Positions 1 through 8,621 of a stretch of DNA of 64,000 bases are shown here, piece by piece. Numbering within the stretch: the stretch's first letter is position 1; every line of letters begins with the position of its first letter. A model generated the notes under the pieces. That model did not search any database. It was not told the origin of the DNA and saw only the letters and a program-made list of their open reading frames with translations. Both the position numbers and the translations under genes were made by a program. This stretch comes from Mucilaginibacter gossypiicola. Lineage in GTDB: Bacteria > Bacteroidota > Bacteroidia > Sphingobacteriales > Sphingobacteriaceae. The DNA is taken from contig NZ_FOCL01000001.1 of the NCBI RefSeq assembly GCF_900110105.1, positions 310,001 through 374,000 on the forward strand, read 5' to 3'.

Positions 1-1772
1 GTTCTACAAATGGGTTTGATAATGCCACCGCTACAAATAATAGCCCTTCGGTTTTTGTTTATGATGAAAACGCGCCGGCCAGCACAGATCCGAATCAGGT
101 GGTGAACAATGAATATAAACCATTTAGTTCAACAAGCCAGGGTTTACCTGCTGCCAACGGTTTTTTATATTATTTCAGAGGGAGCAGGAGCATAGTTAAC
201 CCTTTTGTAAGGCCGTTCCCTGCGACAGATAATGCTACATTGAATTTTTTTGGGACAGTTATTAAAGGTACAGGTACCGCTGCCGCCAATGCGCAACTAA
301 CTGCGAATATTGTCAATTTTCCAGCTACGCCGCCAACTTATTATACTGCTACAGCAGTAAACGCTCCACAAACCCTTTCATACGGTTCAAGCAATTCTAC
401 AAAAAAGGGGCTTAATCTTATTGGTAACCCTTACGCCTCGGTAATTGACCTTCATGCGCTTTACCTTGCAAATACTACTAATAAATTTTACTACATGCTG
501 GTAAAGGATGCCAGTACCGGAACCAACAGCTCGTCTACCAAGTTTGCGTTGTATGACGCCAGCACAGGTTCTGTGGGAGCAGGTTCAAACCGTTACGCCT
601 TATCGGGACAAGGTTTTTTCACTTTGGCAAGTTCTGCATCGGCCATTAAGTTTGATGAAAGCATGAAAGTTGCTTACTCTCTTTATTCGGCCTCTCCATC
701 ATCTAACCCCATATTTAATGTTATAGGCAATCCTGGTAAAAATATTGCCGCTTCATTTGCAAGTAAGGCTACTAATGACGTTGAAAGTACATTACCCCGC
801 CTTACCATGGAATTGGTGCAGGATACAGTAGTGCACAACTCCACCGATATTAATTTTGACGGCAGTGCCAGTACTAAATTTGTTCCAGGCGAAGACGCGC
901 CATACTATCAGCCATCAGGTCAGGGTGATTTGTTTTATTCGTTAAGCAGCGATTCTATAGGTTGCTTTGCTAACTACACGGGTAATCTCGAAAAATTAAA
1001 ACGGGTAAACCTGATTGTTACTTTTTCTAACTATGGCACATATAAACTTACCTCACCGGTAAAAAAGAATATAGACGCAAGATATTCAATCTACCTGAAG
1101 GATAAATACACCAACGATTCGCTTGACGTTGTGCATAATGCCGAATATGCATTTAAGGTAGAATCAAACCCGGCAAGCTATGCTCATGACAGGTTTTATC
1201 TTGCTATTGGTATAGTACCCGGACATGATTACCGCCTATTAACCTTTACAGGAAAGAAAATTACTGAAGGTATAGCCCTGAACTGGGAAACCAATAATGA
1301 AAGCAACTTTACAAAATTTGCTGTTCAGAAAAGTGCGGATGGAGGTAAAACTTTTTTAACTATCGATAGCCTGCAATCAACCGGGGAAGGTAAATATACT
1401 TATACCGATCAAACTCCCGGGAGTGGCCAGGTCATATACCGGCTGAGCCAAAACCTGGTAACCGGCGAAAATAAATTATCTGATAACCTCAGTTTTGAAA
1501 TACAGCCGGGCCCCGGCTTAAATAAGTTTTTGGTATATCCAACTGTAGTTTCGGCCAGCACAGTTAATATAAAGTTAGAACAAACATCCTCCAGGGCTGT
1601 TAGGATAAGTATCGTTAGTCCTTCGGGGGCTATTGTCAGAAAGCTATCGGCAACAGGTACCAATACCTTACAGGAAAATGTTAATAGCTTAGGCAGGGGA
1701 CTTTATATAGTGGTTGCAGTTAATGAAAGCACGGGAGATAGAATTGGAAGTGGAATGTTCTTTAAACAATAA
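1..1772 (+). CDS. T9SS type A sorting domain protein, 3' part
   Basis: The reading frame is open from the first complete codon (base 3) to TAA at 1770-1772, so the start lies before the window; about 590 residues are visible. Most of it is a beta-rich, Ser/Thr/Asn-rich extracellular region. The last ~80 residues (from the KFLVYPTVV segment) have the layout of the C-terminal type A sorting domain recognised by the type IX secretion system: a YPT-type start, a central VRISIVSPSG strand and a GLYIVVAV strand near the end. This domain sends cargo across the outer membrane and is then removed. The function of the passenger is not recognised. A small membrane-tailed gene follows after 4 bases. The T9SS call is firm; the ligand or substrate is unknown. 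Confidence 0.85.
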   Translation, partial: STNGFDNATATNNSPSVFVYDENAPASTDPNQVVNNEYKPFSSTSQGLPAANGFLYYFRGSRSIVNPFVRPFPATDNATLNFFGTVIKGTGTAAANAQLTANIVNFPATPPTYYTATAVNAPQTLSYGSSNSTKKGLNLIGNPYASVIDLHALYLANTTNKFYYMLVKDASTGTNSSSTKFALYDASTGSVGAGSNRYALSGQGFFTLASSASAIKFDESMKVAYSLYSASPSSNPIFNVIGNPGKNIAASFASKATNDVESTLPRLTMELVQDTVVHNSTDINFDGSASTKFVPGEDAPYYQPSGQGDLFYSLSSDSIGCFANYTGNLEKLKRVNLIVTFSNYGTYKLTSPVKKNIDARYSIYLKDKYTNDSLDVVHNAEYAFKVESNPASYAHDRFYLAIGIVPGHDYRLLTFTGKKITEGIALNWETNNESNFTKFAVQKSADGGKTFLTIDSLQSTGEGKYTYTDQTPGSGQVIYRLSQNLVTGENKLSDNLSFEIQPGPGLNKFLVYPTVVSASTVNIKLEQTSSRAVRISIVSPSGAIVRKLSATGTNTLQENVNSLGRGLYIVVAVNESTGDRIGSGMFFKQ

Positions 1773-1776
1773 CAGT

Positions 1777-2025
1777 ATGTACATATTACCTATGATTACA
1801 TCAAAATGGAAAACAATATTAGCTATTATAATAATCAACCTGCTCACTGTATCCTGGAGCTTTGCCGATCCGGGAGATGGTCTTTGCGATGGTAATGATG
1901 GCGGCCCCGATGGTTGTCCGCTGGATACCTGGGTATGGGCATTGATGTTAGTTGCGCTGTTTTTTACTGTTCGGCGTTTAAGGTTGAATAATCTTGCCAG
2001 GGCAACAGCAAAGCAGTCGGTTTAA
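1777..2025 (+). CDS. Small exported protein with a PID-CTERM-like tail
   Basis: An 82-residue protein starting 4 bases after the stop of the T9SS protein, so probably co-transcribed. The frame is open further upstream, but ATG 1777 is the first start outside the upstream gene; ATG 1792 is the alternative. Residues ~12-30 form a signal peptide or first membrane segment. They are followed by an Asp/Gly/Cys-rich stretch (31-47), then Pro-Leu-Asp (48-50), a hydrophobic segment (51-64) and an Arg-rich end starting with RR (66-67). Pro-x-Asp, hydrophobic helix and basic tail resemble the PID-CTERM tripartite tail of small Bacteroidota proteins. The two Cys (37, 47) could form a disulfide. Function unknown. 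Confidence 0.6.
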   Translation: MYILPMITSKWKTILAIIIINLLTVSWSFADPGDGLCDGNDGGPDGCPLDTWVWALMLVALFFTVRRLRLNNLARATAKQSV

Positions 2026-2073
2026 ATGATTTTTATTTACTGATAAATAGTTTGTCAGCAAATAAAAATCATT
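2025..2073. terminator. Bidirectional terminator-like hairpin
   Basis: A perfect 14-bp inverted repeat (2025-2038 against 2060-2073) with a nested CTGA/TCAG stem in the loop. It starts at the last base of the small gene's stop codon and lies between two converging genes. Both arms are A/T-rich, so either strand gives a stem followed by few U residues. Confidence 0.6.
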
Positions 2074-2079
2074 CCAGGA

Positions 2080-2439
2080 TTAATGCTGAAGTTTTAAGCT
2101 AAGTGGGTTAGGATAATTATCACTCTGATCTTCGGCAACATTATCCAGGCATTTGAAGTCTTTTTCAACAAGCAAATACATTGGGCTGTTGTTGTTTTCG
2201 TAGCCAACGCGATCCGTACTTGTCCATTCAATAGCCATAGTAACCGGCATATGCATAATTATAGTATTGCCATTAAAGTCTGCAGTTAAAAAATCGGTTG
2301 CAGAGCGTTGCAGCGCATACTTAAATGTTTGTGAACCAAAATTGGTGCGTTCTTCCAGGTATCCGTCCCTGTCGAAATTTTCAACGTCGGTTTTGGTTAA
2401 GCGATAGCGCAGTGAGTTTCCTTTTATCCTGATCTTCAT
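2080..2439 (-). CDS. Conserved hypothetical protein next to cobA (DUF7009-like)
   Basis: A 119-residue protein with no signal peptide or membrane segment. It starts with MKIRIKGNSLRYRLTK and is rich in alternating charged and hydrophobic residues, which suggests a small soluble beta fold. It begins 4 bases after the cobA stop codon on the same strand, so the two genes are almost certainly one transcript. From memory it resembles a small Bacteroidota family (DUF7009) that sits beside siroheme and nitrite-reductase genes; that name was not verified here. A role in siroheme or nitrite metabolism is inferred only from position. Confidence 0.7.
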   Translation of the reverse strand: MKIRIKGNSLRYRLTKTDVENFDRDGYLEERTNFGSQTFKYALQRSATDFLTADFNGNTIIMHMPVTMAIEWTSTDRVGYENNNSPMYLLVEKDFKCLDNVAEDQSDNYPNPLSLKLQH

Positions 2440-2443
2440 TTTT

Positions 2444-3172
2444 TTAATTTTTTACGTTAACAACATCTCCTATAATAATAATAGCGGGATAGGTAAGTTG
2501 GTTATCTGCGGCGAGAGCCTCAAGGTTGCATACTTTTCCTTTTGCTGATTTTTGATGGGGTAATGATGCATGCTGAATAATAGCTGCCGGTGTATCTCCC
2601 TTGCCTGCGTTTATATAGGCTGATGCAATTTCGGCCAGCTTTTTCATGCCCATATATATAACAACTGTAGCGTTGCTGTGCATGGCGCAGGTTAAGTCGG
2701 CTGATAGGCTGCCATCTTTTTTTGTACCGGTAACCATCCAAACGCTCTCGCTCACCAGTCGGTGAGTTAGGGGGATGTCATCCAATCCGGAAGCCTGCAT
2801 GCTGGTTACACCAGGGATATAATGAGTAGTGATACCATGTTGACGGGCATAAATTATTTCTTCAAAGCCACGGCCAAATATAAACGGGTCGCCTCCTTTT
2901 AATCTCACCACATTGCCTTTAGTAAAGGCGTAGTGTTTTATGAGTTCATGAATTGTTTCCTGGGGGGTATAATCGCCATAGGGTTGCTTGCCAACATATA
3001 CTTTTTCGCAATCATCCCGGCTTATTTCCAGTAATTCCTTGTTAGCCAGGTTGTCATATAATATCACATTTGCTTGTTGCAATGCCTTAAATCCCTTAAT
3101 TGTTATTAATTCGGGGTCTCCCGGGCCTGCTCCAAGTATAAAAAGCTCTGGATTTTGTATTTTATTTTGCAT
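2444..3172 (-). CDS. cobA: Uroporphyrinogen-III C-methyltransferase
   Basis: 242 residues, the usual length for a single-domain SUMT. It transfers two methyl groups from S-adenosylmethionine to uroporphyrinogen III to give precorrin-2, the precursor of siroheme and cobalamin. The family motifs are intact: GAGPGDPELIT (14-24), LYDNLAN (38-44) and VRLKGGDPFIFGRG (89-102). It is transcribed away from nirB across a 289-bp intergenic region. NirB needs siroheme, so this enzyme most likely supplies its cofactor. No separate dehydrogenase/ferrochelatase gene for the later siroheme steps is visible in the window. Confidence 0.95.
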   Translation of the reverse strand: MQNKIQNPELFILGAGPGDPELITIKGFKALQQANVILYDNLANKELLEISRDDCEKVYVGKQPYGDYTPQETIHELIKHYAFTKGNVVRLKGGDPFIFGRGFEEIIYARQHGITTHYIPGVTSMQASGLDDIPLTHRLVSESVWMVTGTKKDGSLSADLTCAMHSNATVVIYMGMKKLAEIASAYINAGKGDTPAAIIQHASLPHQKSAKGKVCNLEALAADNQLTYPAIIIIGDVVNVKN

Positions 3173-3461
3173 TTTGTTAAATTCAATGTTAAAAAATGGC
3201 TTTTTGCGTCTTTTTATTTTAATGATTTTGATAAAAATGCAAAATCAGTTAAAAAATATTGTCTTAAAAATGATATAAATTATAATTATAGCACTAATTT
3301 ACGTAATTAAATGCCAATAATTATGATTTATATGATAAAAAATTGAAATTAAATTTTTATTTGATGTTTTTTTGAGTTATAATTGTGATGTAAATGAAAT
3401 CAAGGTCGCAGTTGGGTTCATTTTAGTTTGAAAATTGCTTTAACATTTAAAAAATTTCGAT
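3173..3461. promoter_or_regulatory. Divergent cobA / nirB regulatory region
   Basis: 289 bases, strongly A/T-rich, between the starts of cobA (leftward) and nirB (rightward). No clean TAnnTTTG box was found. A dyad (TTTAT, three bases, ATAAA) sits in a 20-base stretch at 3325-3344; that stretch matches 16 of 20 positions of 6760-6779 upstream of the porin operon. It is a candidate shared operator for the nitrate genes, but the composition makes chance matches likely. Confidence 0.45.
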
Positions 3462-5957
3462 ATGTCAAAACCAACCATCATTGTTGTTGGCAACGGTATG
3501 GTAGGTTATAAGTTTTGCGAAAAACTTTTAGCCAGATCAACTCAGTTCCAGATAATTGTTTTTGGCGAAGAGCCGCGTCACGCTTATGACAGGGTGCATC
3601 TTAGCGAGTATTTCAATGGTAAGTCTGCCGATGATCTTTCTCTGTCCACTTTGTCATGGTATACAGATAATGGTATAGCATTGCATTTGGATGACCCTAT
3701 CCAGGAAATTAACCGCACCGAAAAAACAATCCATTCTTTAAAAGGCGTTACCCTTAAGTACGATTACCTGGTTTTAGCAACCGGCTCTTCAGCTTTCGTT
3801 CCTGATATTCCGGGTATCGAAAAGGAGGGGGTGTTTGTGTATCGTACCATTGAGGATCTGGAATTAATTAAAGCTTGTGCTGTTAATGCAAAATCGGGTG
3901 CTGTAATGGGTGGTGGGTTGCTGGGATTGGAAGCTGCCAAGGCCCTGATAGATCTTGGTATTGCCGAAACGCATGTTATTGAATTTGCGCCACGCCTGAT
4001 GCCGCGCCAGATAGACTCCGCAGGAAGCAATATGCTGCAAATGAAATTAAGTCAACTGGGCTTGCAAATGCACTTAAATAAAAGTACTGCTGCTATTACT
4101 GGTGATAAAAAGATCCAGGCGTTGAGATTTAATGACGATAGTCAGCTTGCAGTAGATATGTTGGTTATATCTGCAGGTATCCGCCCGCGCGATGAGCTGG
4201 CTAAACTTGCAGGCTTGCATGTAGGTACCCGGGGCGGCATTGTGGTGAACGAAAAAATGCAAACCAGCGACGAGTGTATTTATGCCATTGGAGAGTGCGC
4301 CTTGTATGAGGGTATGATATATGGCCTGGTGGCACCGGGTTATGAAATGGCTGATATTGTGGCCGCTCACTTAACGGAAGTCGACAAAAGCTTCTATGGT
4401 TACGATATGAGCACCAAGCTTAAATTGATCGGCGTTGATGTGGCCAGTTTTGGAGATGCTTTTATAACTGAACCTGATTGTCGCACTATTTTATTTGAGG
4501 ATACGCATAAGGGAATCTATAAGCGTATTAATATAACAAATGATGGCAAGTATCTTTTAGGTGGTATTTTAATTGGTGATGCGGATGCTTATAATATGCT
4601 GCTGCAAACCGTTAATAATAAGATAGTATTGCCTCCGGACCCGGAAGATCTTATATTGGGGTCAAGAGGTGGTGAAGCTAATGCCGGAGCTGGCGTAATG
4701 AGTTTGCCCGACGATGCATTGATCTGCTCGTGCGAGGCTGTTACTAAGGGAGCAATTTGTTCGGCTGTAAATGAAGGTGGCGTTACTGGTATCGATGGTA
4801 TGAAAAAATGCACCAAGGCTGGTACCGGCTGCGGTGGCTGTGTGCCATTGGTTAAGGATTTAATTGCCGGTACCATGAAAGCTAATGGTCAGTATATTAA
4901 AAATGTTGTCTGTGAGCATTTTGACTACTCGCGCCAGGAGTTGTTTGATCTTGTTAAAATAAGCGGGCTTAAAAACTACGATCTTGTGCTCGATCATTAT
5001 GGCAAAGGCGACGGTTGTGAAGTCTGCAAACCGGTTGTGGCCAGTATATTATCCAGTTTGTGGAATGATGTTATTGTAAAACAGGAGGTGATACAGGATA
5101 GTAACGATCGTTTCCTGGCTAACATCCAAAAGGGCGGTACTTACTCTGTTGTGCCCCGCATTCCGGGTGGTGAAATTACGCCTGATAAATTGATCGTTAT
5201 AGGCCAGGTTGCCAAAAGATACGGATTATATACTAAAATAACAGGTGGGCAGCGTATTGATATGTTTGGCGCGCATCTGAGTGATTTGCCTTTGATCTGG
5301 GAGGAGCTTATTGATGCGGGCTTTGAAAGTGGTCATGCTTATGGCAAGGCGCTTCGTACCGTAAAAAGCTGCGTGGGTAGTACCTGGTGTAGGTTTGGTT
5401 TGCATGATAGCGTGACCTTTGCCATTGAGGTAGAGGATAGGTATAAAGGTATTCGCGCGCCGCATAAAATTAAAGGTGGTGTGAGTGGTTGTGTGCGCGA
5501 ATGTGCCGAAGCGCAATCAAAAGATTTTGGAATTATAGCTACAGAGAAGGGGTGGAATTTATATGTGTGTGGCAATGGTGGTTCTAAACCTCAGCATGCT
5601 CAATTGTTGGCTACGGATATTGATAAAGAAACCGTAGTTAAATATCTCGACAGGTTCCTGATGTTTTATATAAAAACTGCCGATCAGTTAACGCGGACTG
5701 CAACCTGGCTTAATAAGCTTGATGGTGGTATGAGTTATCTTAAAAACGTGATTGTAAATGATAGTCTTGGACTGGGCGGGCAGTTAGAGGAAGAAATGCA
5801 GGCCCTGGTAGATACTTACCACTGTGAGTGGAAAGAGGCTATTAACAATCCCTCAATGCGCAAACGTTTCGCTCACTTTATCAATGCTCCTGACGAAAAA
5901 GATCCCCATGCTCAATTTGAACCTATGCGTGAGCAGGTGCGCGCAAAAGAGTGGTAG
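3462..5957 (+). CDS. nirB: NADH-dependent nitrite reductase, large subunit
   Basis: 831 residues, normal for NirB. It reduces nitrite to ammonium in the cytoplasm with NADH. Domain order: FAD-binding Rossmann (VVGNGMVGYKF near residue 7), NAD-binding Rossmann (GGGLLGLEAA near 149), BFD-like [2Fe-2S] domain with C422, C424, C457 and C460, a second Cys pair in GCEVCKP, then two ferredoxin-like halves around the siroheme/[4Fe-4S] site. The siroheme ligands are visible as C-x5-C (C637, C643) and C-x3-C (C677, C681). All centres look intact. nirD follows after 66 bases; both end at the terminator at 6417-6453. cobA, divergent, supplies the siroheme precursor. Confidence 0.97.
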   Translation: MSKPTIIVVGNGMVGYKFCEKLLARSTQFQIIVFGEEPRHAYDRVHLSEYFNGKSADDLSLSTLSWYTDNGIALHLDDPIQEINRTEKTIHSLKGVTLKYDYLVLATGSSAFVPDIPGIEKEGVFVYRTIEDLELIKACAVNAKSGAVMGGGLLGLEAAKALIDLGIAETHVIEFAPRLMPRQIDSAGSNMLQMKLSQLGLQMHLNKSTAAITGDKKIQALRFNDDSQLAVDMLVISAGIRPRDELAKLAGLHVGTRGGIVVNEKMQTSDECIYAIGECALYEGMIYGLVAPGYEMADIVAAHLTEVDKSFYGYDMSTKLKLIGVDVASFGDAFITEPDCRTILFEDTHKGIYKRINITNDGKYLLGGILIGDADAYNMLLQTVNNKIVLPPDPEDLILGSRGGEANAGAGVMSLPDDALICSCEAVTKGAICSAVNEGGVTGIDGMKKCTKAGTGCGGCVPLVKDLIAGTMKANGQYIKNVVCEHFDYSRQELFDLVKISGLKNYDLVLDHYGKGDGCEVCKPVVASILSSLWNDVIVKQEVIQDSNDRFLANIQKGGTYSVVPRIPGGEITPDKLIVIGQVAKRYGLYTKITGGQRIDMFGAHLSDLPLIWEELIDAGFESGHAYGKALRTVKSCVGSTWCRFGLHDSVTFAIEVEDRYKGIRAPHKIKGGVSGCVRECAEAQSKDFGIIATEKGWNLYVCGNGGSKPQHAQLLATDIDKETVVKYLDRFLMFYIKTADQLTRTATWLNKLDGGMSYLKNVIVNDSLGLGGQLEEEMQALVDTYHCEWKEAINNPSMRKRFAHFINAPDEKDPHAQFEPMREQVRAKEW

Positions 5958-6023
5958 GTTTTAGTAGGAAAGTTCTGGTTTTTTAGTCCAAGGTTAGATT
6001 AATCATTATTAAAAGAAAACACA

Positions 6024-6374
6024 ATGGAAACAATTATAGCAACACAGTGGATCATGGCTTGTTATGTTGATGACGTGCCCGAAAATGGCGGCTCGTGCAT
6101 TAAACACGGTGACGAACAGATAGCGATATTTAATTTTGCGCGCCGCAATGAGTGGTATGCAACTCAAAATCTTTGTCCGCACAAGCAACAAATGGCGATA
6201 TCTCGCGGGATGATTGGCAGCGCTGGTGAAAGCTGTGAGCCAAAAGTGGCCTGTCCTTTTCATAAAAAAACATTTTCACTTCTTACAGGTGAGTGTTTGG
6301 GTGAAGAAGAGTTAGTTATAAAAACCTATCCTGTAAAAATAGCCGATGGGAAAGTTTTTGTGGGAATTGATTGA
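6024..6374 (+). CDS. nirD: Nitrite reductase, small subunit (Rieske)
   Basis: 116 residues forming one Rieske-like domain, partner of NirB. The [2Fe-2S] ligands are present as C51-x-H53 and C77-x2-H80. Many NirD proteins have lost these residues, so this one may really carry a cluster. The gene lies 66 bases after nirB on the same strand, and a strong terminator follows 43 bases after its stop. This makes nirBD a transcript separate from the porin-narK-nitrate reductase unit downstream. Confidence 0.93.
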   Translation: METIIATQWIMACYVDDVPENGGSCIKHGDEQIAIFNFARRNEWYATQNLCPHKQQMAISRGMIGSAGESCEPKVACPFHKKTFSLLTGECLGEEELVIKTYPVKIADGKVFVGID

Positions 6375-6416
6375 AAAATAAATACATCCAGGTTAAGGAT
6401 AAGATGAATTTATGGT

Positions 6417-6453
6417 AAGCGCCGTTGCTGAATAGGGTAATGGCGCTTTTTTT
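6417..6453 (+). terminator. Rho-independent terminator after nirD
   Basis: Stem of AAGCGCC with GGCGCTT, extended by three more pairs including one G-U, a 12-base loop, then seven T residues (6447-6453). It lies 43 bases after the nirD stop and separates nirBD from the next operon. Confidence 0.8.
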
Positions 6454-6759
6454 ATGTGTTTTTGTTTGAATTATGGTGTTGTTTTTACACTAAGTATTGT
6501 GTTTTGTATTTTTGTTTGGTTTTTTTGCCTGTTTTTTACAGGCGTTTTCTTTTGATTTTTGAGGTTTATGGCAAATTTTAATGTTTGTTTGTTGTTTAAC
6601 TTGGTTTTATATGGTGTTTTTTCTTGATTTTTCGAATTTAAATTTGATTTGTATGGTTTTTTAATTGCTTTTTATCTATTAATAAATTGTTAAAAATGCA
6701 TTTCTGTGGTTTTGTATTATTTAAGAAATGAATTTTTATTAAAAAAACACCTTTTTAAT

Positions 6760-6779
6760 GATTTTTATCATAAAAATTC
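6760..6779. promoter_or_regulatory. Candidate operator dyad upstream of the porin operon
   Basis: An imperfect palindrome, ATTTTTAT-C-ATAAAAAT, about 200 bases before the porin start codon. It matches 16 of 20 positions of 3325-3344 upstream of nirB, and both keep TTTAT/ATAAA-type half sites. It could bind a regulator common to both nitrate units. A/T richness lowers the weight of the match. Confidence 0.35.
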
Positions 6780-6897
6780 ATTTTAAAAATCAATTATTTG
6801 CACTCATTCATTAAATAAGTTATATTTATCATAATTAAACGGATAAATAAATCAAAAAATAGATTGAGCCTATGGTAAAAACCAAAAACGCATAAAA

Positions 6898-6934
6898 AAG
6901 CCCTGCCGGGAGGTCGCATTCCCAGACAGGGTTA
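6898..6934. promoter_or_regulatory. GC-rich leader hairpin before the porin gene
   Basis: CCCTG (6901-6905) pairs with CAGGG (6927-6931), with an inner GGGA/TCCC stem and an 8-base loop. It ends about 42 bases before the porin start codon. On the minus strand the stem is followed by six T residues, as in a terminator; on the plus strand by a weaker T run. It could be an attenuator in the leader of the nitrate operon or a terminator for minus-strand transcripts. Confidence 0.5.
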
Positions 6935-6975
6935 AATAGTTTTTAATCGCTTTAACAAATAAAAAACCAATTCAA

Positions 6976-8517
6976 ATGTACAAAAATGTATCTAATCAAT
7001 ACACTATTGGAAAAATTCTATTAATTATATCATGTTTCGTTTCTTATAATGCTTCGGCGCAGCTGTCTTTAACCGGGCAAATCAAAACAAGAGGCGAATT
7101 ACGTGATGGTTATGGAACTTTGGAGCCAATAGGTAACAAAAATGCAGCCTTTGTATCGCAACGAACGCGGCTCACCTTTAATTACAAAAGCAGCAAGCTT
7201 ATTTTTCAAACATCGGTACAGGATGTAAGGCTTTGGGGGCAGGACGCCTCAACCATTACTATTAATGACGGCAGCCGCTTAAGCCTGCACGAAGCCTGGG
7301 CCGAACTGATCCTCTCCAATAAAAAAGACACTTCCTTTAAAAAATCACCTGTCGATTATTTTGCCATAAAAGCTGGTCGCCAGGAAATTAGCTATGACGA
7401 TGAGCGTTTGCTTGGTTCTACAGATTGGATACAACAAGGCCGCAGGCATGATGCCATCGTATTAAAACTTCTTCAATCCGGCTGGCAGGTTGATCTCGGC
7501 GCAGCCTTTAATCAAAGTTCTGACGCTATTAATTATAACGGTACGTATTATACACCGGCCAATGTGCCTGCTACAGTAAAGGATAGCAAAGGTAATTTGG
7601 CAAATACACCTGCCGGGCTTATTCCGCTGGTAAATGCTTCGGGCATTAGCGCAAAAAACGGCAATCTTTCATTCTTAAATCCGCCCGGCACTAACGGGCA
7701 AAACCAAAACTATAAAGCACTTGAATATCTCTACTTTGCAAAGAAATTTAATAAAACTAAGCTAACAGGCCTTTTCCTTGCCGATCAGTTTGCCAAATAC
7801 AAGCTTGATTCGGTAAAAAACACTTCAGGAGAGGATGTTGGTTATATATATGGCCGCCGGTTTAACCAGCCTGGAGTTAATACCCGCTATACAACCGGGC
7901 TGCTTGTTAATCCCGTTTTCGGTAGTAAAGATGAATGGGCTGCTACCGCTGGATTTTATTACCAGGGAGGTCATGATCGCGATGGAGCCGAGTTAAGCGC
8001 TTACACTTATACTACGTCTTTATCATACAGAAACAGTAATCTGGCTTATACAGCCGGCTGGGATTATCTGTCAGGAAATGACGCGTTATCTACCTCAAAG
8101 ACCGACCATCGCTTTGACCCTTTATATGGTACTCCGCATAAGTTTTGGGGCTATATGGACTACTTCTATGCAGGTAGCGGATCTCCAACCGGCGGCTTGA
8201 GTAATCCTTATGTTAAAATTAAATACCTGTCAGATAATAAGCGTTTTAGCACCGAGCTGGCAAATCATTACTTTCTGTTAGCCAAAGACCAGAAAGGGGC
8301 TGATGGGCAACCCATTGACAAATACCTGGGTACCGAATTTGACTTAACGAACAGCTATAAGCTTAACAAATTCACCGTTGTTGATCTGGGCTTATCCTAT
8401 ATGGCCGCAACCCATAGCATGGAATATGCCAAAGGTTTAACGCCGGATGCTAATAAGCTTCACCCATTTTGGGCATATCTGCAGCTAAATATCAAACCTG
8501 AGTTTTTAAACAAGTAA
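6976..8517 (+). CDS. Outer-membrane porin, alginate-export family, probable nitrate channel
   Basis: 513 residues with a signal peptide ending at ASA (residue 28). The rest is a run of amphipathic strands with frequent aromatic ends, ending in LQLNIKPEFLNK, as expected for an outer-membrane beta-barrel. The N-terminal LTGQIKTRGELRDGYG and FVSQRTRLTFNY segments match the alginate-export porin family. It is the first gene of a unit that continues with narK, nitrate reductase and the rubredoxin-tailed protein, so it most likely lets nitrate or nitrite through the outer membrane rather than alginate. The substrate is inferred from position. A GC-rich hairpin sits in its leader. Confidence 0.85.
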   Translation: MYKNVSNQYTIGKILLIISCFVSYNASAQLSLTGQIKTRGELRDGYGTLEPIGNKNAAFVSQRTRLTFNYKSSKLIFQTSVQDVRLWGQDASTITINDGSRLSLHEAWAELILSNKKDTSFKKSPVDYFAIKAGRQEISYDDERLLGSTDWIQQGRRHDAIVLKLLQSGWQVDLGAAFNQSSDAINYNGTYYTPANVPATVKDSKGNLANTPAGLIPLVNASGISAKNGNLSFLNPPGTNGQNQNYKALEYLYFAKKFNKTKLTGLFLADQFAKYKLDSVKNTSGEDVGYIYGRRFNQPGVNTRYTTGLLVNPVFGSKDEWAATAGFYYQGGHDRDGAELSAYTYTTSLSYRNSNLAYTAGWDYLSGNDALSTSKTDHRFDPLYGTPHKFWGYMDYFYAGSGSPTGGLSNPYVKIKYLSDNKRFSTELANHYFLLAKDQKGADGQPIDKYLGTEFDLTNSYKLNKFTVVDLGLSYMAATHSMEYAKGLTPDANKLHPFWAYLQLNIKPEFLNK

Positions 8518-8523
8518 TGCGTG

Positions 8524-8615
8524 GCCGAAAGCTTAAGGCTAAAAGCCTAAAGCGAAAAACATTATAAAATTAGAGTATAAACAGCTTTTAGCCTTGCGCT
8601 TTAAGCTTTAAGCTT
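8524..8615. repeat. Palindromic repeat element, GCTTAAGGC family, copy 1
   Basis: About 90 bases made of two arms built from AAGCTTAAGGC/GCCTAAAGC-type units around an A/T-rich spacer of ~30 bases. It fills most of the gap between the porin and narK. Related copies lie at 9907-10002 and 58512-58592. The element ends 6 bases before the narK start codon, so the hairpin may influence narK translation. Confidence 0.7.
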
Positions 8616-8621
8616 AAAAAA

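Larger units (their letters stand above)
6375..6975. promoter_or_regulatory. Long A/T-rich intergenic region before the nitrate uptake operon
   Basis: 601 bases without a credible gene. In order it holds the nirBD terminator (6417-6453), a long T-rich stretch (6460-6700), a dyad at 6760-6779 (ATTTTTAT, one base, ATAAAAAT) that resembles one upstream of nirB, and a GC-rich hairpin at 6898-6934 just before the porin start. The promoter of the porin-narK-nitrate reductase operon must lie here, but no unambiguous TAnnTTTG box was found. Confidence 0.6.

Noticed and set aside
4074..5575. Several long minus-strand frames inside nirB
   Set aside because: They are shadows of a well-defined enzyme gene; the peptides have no motif and no promoter.
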